A stretch of 64,000 bases of DNA from Tachypleus tridentatus. Taxonomy: Eukaryota; Arthropoda; Merostomata; Xiphosura; Limulidae. Position numbers and translations under genes: made by a program. This document shows, in pieces, positions 1 through 10,900 of this stretch (the stretch's first letter is position 1; every line of letters starts with the position of its first letter). Location of the stretch: positions 65,525,558-65,589,557 of the forward strand of contig NC_134825.1 of NCBI RefSeq assembly GCF_004210375.1. Reading direction: 5' to 3'. The notes below the pieces were generated by a model. It saw only the letters and a program-made list of their open reading frames with translations, was not told the origin of the DNA and made no database searches.

Positions 1-845
1 CCATTTCTGGACAACTTCCCCTACAGTTTCAAATGGACTTTGTCAACACTTCCACATCTTTTGAGTCATCAAGCATGATGTTTGTTGAGCATCAGCTGCA
101 GACTACCTTTTATCATTTACTGAAATAGGTCATAGCAAATGGTTTTCTTTTCTCCCTCTAAAACTGTCTGTATGCACTTTTGCCACCAGTGGGGTACTCA
201 CCCTTATCCTGATCTCCGTCTCTGTGAAGTTGTTGCAGATTAGTAGAAGACCTAGAATCATTAATGAATCTCTTTGCAAGTGCCTTGGGCTGATCACTTT
301 GTTACAGATTAATAGAAGACCTAGAATCATGGATGAATCTCTTTGCAAGTGTTTTTGGGACCACGGTAAAATTCTTGAGGCTCATATTTGACTGTAAGCT
401 GACTCTCTTTCCACATATCAAGCATCTATGTGTCAAGTGTACAAGAGCACTGAACATCCTCTCTTCCACTTCTTGGAGAATGATCAATGTTCTTTGCTCA
501 AGATCTATCGTGCCCTCATTCGAATGAACCTAAACTATAGGTCTCTTGTCTAGTCTATGGCTCTGCTAGAACCTTGACCTCAAAGATGCTGGACCCAGTT
601 TACCATCTGGGATTTCAACTCTGCATGGGAACTTTCCTTGCTTCTCCAGTCCAGATTTTGTACACTGAGCCTCATAAGCCTACTCTACACCTCTGCCATT
701 TGCAACTGTCTTTAGTGTATGCTTCAAAACTTTGATCCTTACTACAGCATCCCATATGGTGGTTGTGTTTTCCTTTCCTGGTGGGTCGTTGTTTGGCGCA
801 GATAGCATAGTTGTTTTGCGTTATAAAACCCCAAACAACAACAAC
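1..845 (+). mobile_element. Non-LTR retrotransposon, 3' remnant (reverse transcriptase end plus 3' UTR)
   Basis: Decayed copy of the same family as the elements at 39.4-46 kb and 57.7-59.5 kb. From about 120 the text parallels 44,150-44,700: the stretch before the thumb domain, then the part reading LIFDC-L-FPHIKHLCVK, then the CTGS-like region near 600-680. An insertion of 69-bp repeats (about 232-350) interrupts it, and the RNase H part is deleted, so sequence jumps near 740-790 from the end of the RT to the 3' UTR. The terminus at about 795-845 (GCGCAGATAGCATAGTTGTT, then TAAAACCCC and ACAACA repeats) matches the 3' ends of the other two copies. The 5' part lies outside the window. It has many stops and is not functional. 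Clade assignment (I/Jockey-like) is inferred from the better copy at 39-46 kb. Confidence 0.75.
232..352. repeat. 69-bp tandem repeat, about 1.7 units, inside the non-LTR remnant
   Basis: GTTGCAGATTAGTAGAAGAC starts at 232 and the same phrase (GTTACAGATTAATAGAAGAC) restarts at 301, a 69-bp period. Units share the phrases CCTAGAATCAT, GATGAATCTCTTTGCAAGTG and CTGATCACTTT. The same unit occurs at 1845-2005. Confidence 0.85.
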
Positions 846-1844
846 AGCGATTGTGCTTATACTTGTATATTGATTTTACTTATTAAAAATAGTCTTACTT
901 TCTTTTACCCAGAATTTAAACTCAAAATTGTATTCATCATCTTGTCTTTTACTTCCAGTTCATTGGTAGACAGTTTCAGTAAAATCCAGATTTTAACATT
1001 TTTTGTGACTTACATTCCTAGATTAAAACTATAGGTTCTTCCTATTTTATTATGTAACTTCTATAAACTCTTCCATTTCCAGGAGAGTAGGTATTATTAA
1101 TTAGTAAAAGCAGCTCTCATTCTTTTGTTTTTTAGGGAGTTTTAAATTTTTTTTTCTTTTATACTCAGTAAGAGGAAATCTTCACATTTATAAAGTTAAT
1201 AATTTTCTTAATGCCTAAAACTGTCTGACCAGCTTACAAATATGTTATCTGCTTTATTTTTGATATATTCTTTGTGAAATAAAACTGCTCTTTTATAACT
1301 AGATTGTTAGACTTTGTTATTTGGTGGTCATTTCTTCCGACTAATCCTAAAATACACATTCACGTCTGTTACTTTGGTTGGACTTCTCATCAATAGAAAT
1401 TATTGAACTTTTTAACTGTAATTTTTTAGTAGGGATCAGCTTGTGTACTATAATTCCTGTTGTTTTTATATGTAGTGAAAACCATGTTAACTTGTGTTGT
1501 ACTGATTGATCTGTTATTAATCTAAAATGATGTGTTCTTTAGAACTTTTGGTCATTTTCTTTATTTTTTGTGTAATTTACCCTTGAAGATGTTTAAGTGG
1601 TGGTGAAATTTCATGTTTTGTTCAGAACTTTTCAGTTCTCTGAGGTAAGCTAAAATTTTGTACTGGAAAAAAAAAGATTATACTTTGTTTAAAGTAAACC
1701 AGTTATAATGTTCCATTTTTGTTTTGGTAGTATACATTTCAATTTTGAGATTTTGTGAAAGAGACAATATGGAATTATAAACATTAGTCACTGCTGAATG
1801 AACTCCACTTCCTCAGTGTTTTGAGTTATAGATTGAATTGCCCT
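846..1844. other. AT-rich spacer with no recognised gene
   Basis: No coding exon, RNA gene or repeat family could be supported here. Open frames are short and show no protein family signature. Confidence 0.5.
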
Positions 1845-2006
1845 GTTACATATTAGTAGAAGACCTAGAATCATGGATGAATCTATTTGCAAGTGTCTTT
1901 GACTGATCACTTTGTTACAGATTAGTAAAAGAAGACCTAGAATCATAGATGAACCTACTTGCAAGTGTCTTGGGCTGATCACTTTGTTACAGATTAGTAG
2001 AATAAA
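1845..2006. repeat. 69-bp tandem repeat, second locus, about 2.3 units
   Basis: GTTACA anchors occur at 1845, 1914 and 1986, giving periods of 69 and 72 bp; the second unit carries a 3-bp insertion in the GTAAAAGAAGACC phrase. The text between anchors is the same unit as at 232-352. A more diverged TGTTACATATAGTAGTATAAGAC phrase follows at about 2040. Confidence 0.85.
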
Positions 2007-2409
2007 GTTTAGTAGTATTGGGTTGTTCTCTACCTACATGTTACATATAGTAGTATAAGACATGCTAGTGTCAGCTGACAAAATACTTTGGTGGATTTGA
2101 TTAGTAGAAACTGCTAATCAATATTGAATTTGATGAATAATTATCATATATAGCAAAGCAATTTTTTAACACTCATCATTTTCACACACTGTGGAAATTA
2201 AATCCAGTACTAAAATTCTTAACTCTTTATAGAGACATCTACGAATGAAATGAGGTAAATGGTACGTTTTTATTCTAATAACACTTTTACTCAATTGCAA
2301 GCCCTAATTGTACCATACATAGCATTTCATGAATAAAATATTAACTGGTATATAAAGTAAAAACTTCAAAAATGAAAGATACACCAAACACCTCACCTGT
2401 CGCACAATA

Positions 2410-3785
2410 ATGCAACAATCGATCAACCAGAGAAAGATGCGACTTGGATATATTACTACTGAACAAGGTTGCCACAAATCATTTTTTTATTTAATAAGGT
2501 TATTTTTTGATACCTCTTCACAACACAGTCTCTCTAGCTTTTGGAAGAAAATGTTTAGTGGCTTTTCAGAAGAAAATGTGGCACAGAGTGGGCCAGTTTT
2601 TTTAATTCTGAGAAGCATCTCAAGAGAATAAATTGATATTATTGACCTGCAGACTATTTTGACTTTGTTCATGTCAGAAAAATCTTTCCATAATGCTGTT
2701 AGATTATAGTAAAACTTGTAAAATATTTGTGACATATAACCCAAATGATAGAAGGTTGAGATTCATTTGCAAAATTGTCCCTTACAAATATTTTAAATCG
2801 ATTGCATTCAGGTAAAACATTACTCACTTTTGCCTAAAGAAGATATTTGAACTTGTCAACTGTTTTTGTCATTTCATGATTACCACAGGCCTTAAGGATT
2901 TTTTCGGGATCATGTGTCAAGATGTCTTGAACATCCCACTATTTTTTCACTCTAAATCAATCTGCACATTCCTTTTTCAATGATTTCAGTTTATTCTTTA
3001 GAGTGTTGCAAGACTAAACCCAGTTTGACACCTTTCATGGGAATTTTATGGAGCATGACTGGTTCAGGTTCCAAACTGTCAGCTGTTTAATGAACTGCTT
3101 TTCAGTTTGGATGAGGCTTTTAGATTCACTATTTCTAACACCAGGGCTTTTGGTTTGGCTCTTCATTTTGTAGAGTTTGTTACAAAATTTTAAAAGATGC
3201 AATTACCAGAGAGACATTCATTACCTTCATTTGCTAACTTTGAGAGAGCTTTGACAGGTTGTAGGACATGCTCAAAATACAAGAAATGAGTTACACATGT
3301 GAAGGATGAGTTTACCAAGAATACCTTACCTTGGCCTGATCATGGGTTTTATCATTGGCCATACTTTCCATATGTGTAAAAGTAACATTGTAGCATTTTA
3401 AAGTTTGAGTGCTCTGAATTTTATACTGTGCTGAATGAGTGTCTTATTGGAAACTGATCCATAACAATGCCAAGAGACCTAAACTCCTGAAGTCTTTGTC
3501 TATTTTTGTAAACATAAAACAATGACATTAAAGTTTTAGTTATCTTAAAGAAGTATGTTTTTTTAAATGTCCTTCATGAATGGTTCTAACCTATGGTTGA
3601 AGCAGTGCACATTTATTAGCCATTGGATTTCAGACCTCATTAAGGCATCTAAATCCTCTTTCCACCTTAGATTAACATTTTCTCCCATCTGCACCTTTTT
3701 ATCTACCTCTTGTGTATTATGGTGTTCCATGTCCATACTTAAGTATTTTCAAAGAGCTTCTTCAACTTTCTGTGGTTCCATTTAA
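2410..3785 (-). pseudogene. hAT-superfamily transposase relic (ZNF862/KIAA1586-like)
   Basis: Read on the minus strand from 3785 downwards, broken frames give the ordered landmarks of a hAT transposase core: HCFNHRLEPFMKDI at about 3575-3625 (the family's C/H-HRLEL motif), then LFYVYKNRQRLQEF at about 3480-3510 (the FY-Y-SP-R-R-LKE-like segment), then FEHVLQPVKALSKLANEG at about 3240-3280 (the LD-L-PLAELSK-FQ segment). Stops and frame changes occur between and within them. Sequence below about 3200 is on the same strand but not clearly alignable by eye. This looks like an old DNA-transposon copy. No terminal inverted repeats or target duplication were found. The family call rests on motif order, not on a search. 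Confidence 0.6.
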
Positions 3786-3792
3786 AACATCT

Positions 3793-4064
3793 TTAACACT
3801 CCTACGAAAAGTTGGGCCTAATAGGCCCCAGAGCAACTTGAAAGGTTATTAATATTAGGCTAATAAATTTGTATTTAAATGAAATTGCCATTTCATGTGA
3901 ATCAAATGATTCATATTACCTCTTGGAGATAACATTTGATTCAATGTTAGTATGAATCAAATGAAATGGCAATTTCATTTAAATACAAATTTATTAGCCT
4001 AATATTAATAACCTTTCAAGTTGCTCTGGGGCCTATTAGGCCCCACTTTTCGTAGGAGTGTTAA
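3793..4064. mobile_element. piggyBac-type foldback MITE with TTAA target duplication
   Basis: TTAA at 3793-3796 and 4061-4064 flanks two inverted arms of about 100 bp (3797-3896 and 3961-4060). The arms match base for base apart from a single visible T/G mismatch. The tips are CACTCCTACGAAAAGT and ACTTTTCGTAGGAGTG. Each arm contains a second small palindrome, GGCCTAATAGGCC. The 64-bp centre has no coding potential. TTAA duplication plus a C-starting inverted tip is the signature of piggyBac-mobilised non-autonomous elements. The very high arm identity suggests either a recent insertion or gene conversion between arms. Confidence 0.85.
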
Positions 4065-4321
4065 GAGCCAAAAAGGTTAAATTTAATTGTTCTGTGTATA
4101 CAAGCTCCTTTTCCTGAACACTACTGTCAGCACTACCATCAATTAAAACTAAGTACAACTATGCATTATTGATCAGTTCCTTCAAATATTGGATCATAGC
4201 ATCATTTGTGCAAGATATTAATTCCTTACAATCTATTACATTTTGGTATGTTCCTCAAAGATCCACATCAAGGTGTTTTCCACTGCTACAAGTATAGGAA
4301 ACTTCTTGAAAGCTGTTACTT

Positions 4322-4590
4322 TTTTGGTCAGATGGTCAAGGCATTTGAATCTCAATTTGAGAGTTGCCGGTTCAAATCCTCGTCAAACCAAATGTGCTCA
4401 TCCTTTCAGCTGTGGGAGTGTTATAATATGACAATCAATCCTACTGTTCAATGGTAAGAGTAGCCCAAAAATTAGCAGTGGGTAGTGATGACTAGCTGTC
4501 TTCCCTCTAGTCTTACACTGCTAAATTAGAGATTGCTAGTGCAGATAGCCATTGTGTAGCTTTGCACGAAATTCAAAACAAACATTTTTG
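4322..4590 (+). mobile_element. tRNA-derived SINE
   Basis: The head TGGTCAGATGGTCAAGGCAT then GGTTCAAATCCTCGTC corresponds to the tRNA A and B boxes. The body reads CAATCCTACTGTTCAATGGT, GTGATGACTAGCTGTC and TTACACTGCTAAATTAGAGA. The tail is GCAGATAGCC...GTAGCTTTGCACGAAATTCAAAACAAAC. It matches the other SINEs in this window. Confidence 0.9.
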
Positions 4591-7060
4591 GCTATAATAT
4601 AAGCAATATGCATTACCTTTGTAACTCTCTCTCCAGCACATGGCTCTTCCTGAAAAAAATATGAATTAATTAGGAAATAAGCTGAAATATAATAATTATT
4701 ACTTATCTTTCACTGAGTGCTCATTTTAAACTGAGAACAATTTTGTCCCTTATACAGAAACATTAACTACTTTCTTCTTTACCCATGTGTATTATCACTA
4801 TCATTACAATACCTTTATAGCCTAAGAAAATTTTTGTGAAAATAAAATCGTGTCTCTATTCTCTAAATTCATTTCATAAAAGAAATTGAACAATGTATCT
4901 GACTTCTCTTATTTTACATGAAATACAGACAATAATTGATATAGTGATTTTCATAAGATTGGATAAAGTATACATAGCCCAATTTACAAGAGGAAAACAA
5001 AATGGTTAAAAGTAATCATACAGTCTGATAATTTTGCAGAATGATGTGAACTAGTAGGTTAAACAACATAAGTCTAGTTCACAGATGCTCCAAAGATTAA
5101 TTTACTGTGCAATTTGGTCTTGTATATATAGACTAACATTGTTATCATGGGTGATTGATACAACAAATTAATACTGAGAGGAGTTGTCTAATAAATATTT
5201 TGTATACTGCTAGGCTAATCCTTTAGTCATGTTGCCCTAATGTGCTGTTCAGTAATTGTATATTTCATAATACTGTCCTTTTTTCATTCCATTTTCAGTA
5301 ACTCCCACTATAAAATTGCTACTAAACTTTCTAAGGCATTGAAGTTTGAAATAATAAACATATTCTTGTAATGTTTTATGAACTTTTGGTCTCAATATTT
5401 CTTCATTTCTTCTTTGGAATGACAACCATTTTCCACATGTCAATGGTCAACACTTGCTGAGTAAATAACCTGAAAGTCATTTGTTAAAAATTTTTAAAAT
5501 TTACTGCCTAGAGGTAGGTCAGCATGAAAACAAACCCAATCACATTTATAACAGACTCGATTCTAAATGTGCAATGCATGTACTGTACTTACATTTTTTA
5601 GTATAGTTGGTTAGGCCGTGGGTACCAACAAGGCACAGTCCTAATGTCATGAACAAACTACTACAAAGAGTATGCATTTAAAGTGTGAAAATACTGTGTG
5701 CCATTTTGTGGGAGTTTTCAAGAAAACATTAGCTTTGGCTGGGGTATATCAGCCTGAAACATCACTGAACTTTCTCAGCATTCTGCATCTTGGAGATAAC
5801 ATACAAAAGAAAGGAATGATTTGCATATTATGTTAAGCAGAGAGGAAGGTGATTCACAAGTAGGGTTGTTTTGATTTGCAAATTGATGCAAACTTTGTTA
5901 TTTAGTTCCCTGTAATGTTAGACTGGTCTTACAGCATAATAATAGAATCCCTGTATCTGACTTTTGAGCTTGTCTTCCTCTTATGGTGTAGTAGCAGAAA
6001 CTTTGTACTAGATTTTGGGCAGGTCTTCCTATTACAGTGTAGGAAAAGACCTGTAATTGAGTTTTAAATTGGTATTCCCCCTGTTACATAGTAGTAGAAG
6101 GCTGGTTTCTTTGAGTAGTAGAATAAGATACATTTGAGTTTTATCGCACAGTGAGGTCTTTTGTATAGAAAGCAGAACTTAAAAATAACTCGTTTTATGT
6201 TAAAAATGCAACTTAAACTGTTAAAGCATTTGAATAACTTGAGAATTTATTTGCCTTTCTTATTCTTTAGCACTGAATACTTTCCTATGTAATGAGCAGT
6301 GACCTTAAAAAATGACAAGGGAACATATTAGCATTTCTTCTTCCTTGTGTCTATTTCAGTTTTGCACCAGTTTCATTACTGTTGCAATAGAATGTTTTAT
6401 ATTTCCATTTTGGAAACTTTAATAGAGTAGTTAGTTTATTTAAAATAAATGGTATTAAAATGAAAGAAAATTCAGTTATGATATTAATATACTACTCTTA
6501 AAAAAGTTTTGACTAATATTTATAAATGAGAAATGTTTTTAATGTTTCAGTGAAATGATTTATGAGTGTCTGAACATGGTAATAACTGAGGCTATACGTT
6601 TTATTTAGCCAACACTTATATTTGTTCTGTTCCGTAAGAGAATATATTCAATACAAACAAATTGCTTGAATTACTGTATTATACTTTTGTATTGTAACAT
6701 TTAGCATGTAGAAAACATTTTAATATGGTGAGTGTATGACATTATATAGTTATGAATAAACTTGAATCCTGATTTGATAAGTCTTGGAAATTATATTTGT
6801 GTTTTACCTGCAATTGAAAATGTAATGAATCATTCTGAAAGAGAAGGTAGTTCATTTTGTGAGAAACCAAATATAAGGGGAAAACTTATATTTTCTATTT
6901 TAGAATTAAATATTTGTAATTTTAAAAAGTAGTCTTAAATTGCTTAAAATACACACAAAATGAAGATTATTTTATTGATAAATCTTTATTCTATATACTC
7001 TGAGATTTCGGTGACAATAAAGAATGTTAAATGTTATGATTCTAACAGTATTTTTTGTTA
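4591..7060. other. AT-rich spacer or intron upstream of the unidentified gene
   Basis: No coding exon recognised. At 5930-6125 there are degenerate, roughly 55-65-bp phrases ending in ...ACAGTGTAGGAAAAGACCTG and CCTGTTACATAGTAGTAGAAGG, which resemble the 69-bp repeat at 1845. The rest is unremarkable. If the 7-kb gene has upstream exons, part of this stretch is its intron. Confidence 0.5.
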
Positions 7061-7061
7061 G

Positions 7062-7934
7062 CCATCACAGCCATCCCTCGAATTGTTTGTGAAGCTATCA
7101 ATAGCCTGGAACTTGTAGACAAGCAGCCATCATGGAAGATTATGGACAACAAAGGTCGTATTACAGTTGTATTACACTGGGATCAGAGAGATATCCACAG
7201 GCGGTCAGGCCGCCAGCCGTCCACCAAGCAGGTTCCCATATGGAGAGTAGAAGTAATGTCACAAGAAGCCCAGACTGCTGACCAAACCACTGCCGACACC
7301 AGAGATCTCTCTGCTCAGAGAGCAGATCGTGCCAAACTTAGTCTTGAAGGTCTTGGACTAAGACCTCCATCTTTTATGCTGCCAAAAAAAAACTTGGAAA
7401 AGGAAAATGAAGTAAGTTTCATTTGTTACTCATTAGTTTTCAAGAGTATTGTTTTTATTTTTGCTTGAAAAATCAGTTGATAATGTAAAAACTTTCAAAA
7501 AGTCATTAAATTTTCAGGAATTGCTAGAAGAAAATGTAGCTGCTGGAGTTGGTGCACAACGCAAAGCTGGAAAAGGCCATGTTCGCTTTCTGAATGTTAC
7601 CCAAGAGTCAAAAATTTCTCAAAATGATGAGTCTGAATCAGACACAGAAAATACTGCATATGAGGATGAACAACTCTCAGAACGTTATCTCTTGCTAACT
7701 GATCAACTGTCTGTGGAACAAAACCGTCACTTGACTATTAAAGATATTGGTGTTATTCTAGAGAGGCTCAGTTCCAAAATAGTAGATGTAGACAAATTAG
7801 AGCGAGAGAAAGAGAGCTCTGAGGTACACAACTGGACAATCAAGGCAACTATTCGTGGAGAAGTGCTTCGAGAAATTGGAGTCATCTATAACGGACAATA
7901 CTATGGGATAATGGAGCATCCAGGGTACTTTTGA
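7062..7934 (+). CDS. Unidentified protein-coding gene, last two coding exons (3' part)
   Basis: Two adjoining coding exons, about 254 residues visible. Exon A runs from about 7062 (after TTTTTTGTTAG; an alternative acceptor ends at 7070) to 7411, followed by the strong donor GTAAGT. Exon B runs from 7518 (after TTAAATTTTCAG) to the stop at 7932-7934. Both splice sides are phase 0, so KENE joins ELLEEN directly. Exon A holds a compact segment with alternating hydrophobics (WKIMDNKGRITVVLHW) followed by a basic, polar stretch. Exon B has an acidic serine-rich patch (SQNDESESDTENTAYEDE), a leucine-rich helix-like region (LTIKDIGVILERLSSKIVDV) and a hydrophobic C-terminus (LREIGVIYNGQYYGIMEHPG). 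GC content and codon use stand out from the AT-rich surroundings, so it is very likely a real gene. I do not recognise the family. The 5' end must lie upstream, through a split codon at the exon A acceptor. Confidence 0.8.
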
Positions 7935-10900
7935 TTGATGTTCTTACCTAAAAAAATTGAAATTTTTTCCAATCAGTGATGCTCAGCTGCTGAGGTTTGG
8001 TGCTGCTAGTTATCAAAAGTATCCACCTTGTTCACTTACTGGCAAAAGCTCAAAGAAAAAAAACGTATAAAGTAAAGAGTAACTGGATTTTTGAGTGTAA
8101 GGTTTTTCTATGGTTCTAATATTTAAGAGCCAGCAGTTAGGTAATCTATTTAATGTTTTGCTAAAAGTTTACCCTTTTTAAGAAATACTGTGGATTTTTA
8201 TAATTTTTTGTTTTGTGTTTTCTACATCATTATTTTGACATTTATAAGTCATCTTCTAATTGATAAAACTAATTCAAGTTGTTTGGATAAGTAGTAGATT
8301 GTTTTTCTTATGTGGTAAATATTGTTCTTGTACATATTTATGAACAATATAAAGGTCAATCGTAATGCTTGTTTTCTATCCTTAATTTTATTAAATGTAC
8401 CATCGCATGTTTTAAAGGATATTTTTGTGTGTTTGTGAATGTACATGTGTAGGTATATTGATAGAAAGTTAAAAAGAGCATTTTTAATGATGGATTGCCA
8501 TATACACGGGTTTGTCAATTTGTTACACAGGTCATAGTATCTATTCGTCTGTGTAGTCTTACAGGCCTGTAGTATAGGTATACTGACCAGATTCATTGTA
8601 TCATACCTTCTTAACACTGCCAAGAGTAAAAAGCTGGGTTGTGGTTGCCAACCCTTCAGGAATAAGAGTTTTCAATATGATCAGTTGTAAGGCATCAGAT
8701 AGGTTGAGAAATACAAAGTTTTTTGATTAATTTTTAATAAGAGGGTTCTGCCTGAAAGGATGCTAAGGCTCATTTTTTTTTTATTTGAACTGGTGAATTT
8801 TATCATTATATAGTAGCTCAGGTTTTTGGTAATTCAAGTGAGTGTTCATTGCCTGGATGTGAGTGCGCTGGGGCGTACAGAAATTATAGCTGAGCCAAAA
8901 GCACAATTTTTAATGCTCACTTGTTTCTCATAGTATATAGATATTTGACGGCTTTGGATACTTTGTAAACAGTTTAATTCCATGTACCACAAATAATGTG
9001 CATTTTTGGATGGGTACATGTAAATGCAAACTCCTGTCCTATAGCCTGTCACCATGCATTGGGCAATTTTGGTACAATACATTCACAGTTTTGTTAATTT
9101 TCCTATAAGACTACAGCTTCATGACCTATGTGGTGCTGTAGCAGGCCAAACTTGACCTCAGGGGTCACCATGGTTGTCAGTTTCCTAGGGGTGGTTCTTC
9201 CACATTCCTTGTACCTGTACAAACTTGATACTTATTTTTTCTTGATTCAGTTCTCAGGAGAACAAATGTTTTATCTATTAGCATTAGCTGTATGTGTGTG
9301 TGTCTGTGTGTATTTATTTTAGATCTAAATTAAGGTTTAATGTTGGGAAACCAAATCAAATGTAATGTCTTAATTATTGTTTAGTGTGTAAATGTGTAAA
9401 CATTTTGCAACCAAAATTGGAGATTATGAATCCTGTACATCATAATTAAATTATTATAATAATATTTAGACATGAAATGATGTTTAAAAAGTTACCAAAG
9501 AAGGATTTTAATCAAAATTATTTACCAATCCAAAAAAATTTAATTGGGTCATGTGTCAAAGTGAATGTACTAAAACTAATTAATTGTGATTGAAATTTAT
9601 TACATAGGCTTTTTAGTGCTAGTCATAAGTTAAAAAGAACAAAATTGTTATTATACTTACTATATTCTAATAAGTAAATACAATTTAAGGATACTTCATT
9701 AGGTTTTCATGTATGGATTTTAGGTTTATCTTCACATTTTTTATTTGCTGTTTTTTTAATTTATTTTTGAAGCATTTTAATTCAAAATTCCTTTTACATT
9801 TTGTAGCTCAGTAACAAAATTATTTTGATTATTTTTTAGAATACTTGTATATTAGCAAGATATTAAAGAAACCAGTTTTATTTTTGGAGGTCTACTTAAG
9901 TTGTGGATGTGTTTATAGGAATGATATTCAATCCCTTAGTATGGATAGTGAATTGTAAAGTCCTGCTGACTACCTTTCCTCTGGTCAGTAGTAAAAAGTT
10001 AGTGATGGCAGCATGTAGCCTTAGTAGCTTTGTCATAAATACAAAACAAAACACATTCATACAAATAGTTAATTTTATATGTGTCTATTTAATTTTTTTT
10101 GTGTGTGGAAATGGAACCTCAGTATTTTGTTGTGATATAAAGTGAATCTATATCTATGTGCATTTTATTTTTGGAGGTTATGATATAATGCAAAACTGAG
10201 TTTGTGTTATACCATAAGAACCTTTTGATTCTAGATCATTTTTATTTTGTAGCATTAACTTATCCTTTAGTTACACAATAAAGGGTGAAATATAGTAATT
10301 TAAGTACTCAAACATTTCCAAGTCATAGAGCCTCTAGTTTCAAGTAGTAAATAAATTTACCTCACCTTAAATGCACTAGTTACAATGTGTTTTTTAATTT
10401 TTAGTTCTGAGAGGTATTTTTGTGTACCTGACTAGAAACATTCAGTTGTGTTATGTTTTCTAAACAAATTATTGTAAAACAATTGGTTAGACCTCATAAA
10501 CTTATAATACAAATATCAAAAAAGTAGCTTGTTACTTCTCAACTAAACTGTACAATAAACATCCTTTAACTGAGAATAAATTCATTCAAAAAGCTGTTCC
10601 AATTTCTATATAGCATCTGACAATACTCAAGTTAGTTAGAAATGCTATAAATATTATAGCATTTTTTTTTATTCTATCAATACTTTAACTCATCAAATAT
10701 GAGATTTTTATTATTGAGAATGTAACTTTTTGAAGATCTATGTTAAAGGTGATACTTAAATGCAAAACTTAATAATCATGTAATAAATATAAATCTTGGT
10801 TGAAAACAGCCTGTTAATTTATATCCACAAAGCTTATTTTAACATTATTTTCATATAACAAATCTGAAAGCATTTGCAGTTTTTGAATTTTATTAGAAGA

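Noticed and set aside
130-1982. Minus-strand ORFs with repeated MILGLLLICNKVIS-type peptides
   Set aside because: They are direct readings of the 69-bp tandem repeat inside decayed DNA, with no start context or protein-family similarity.
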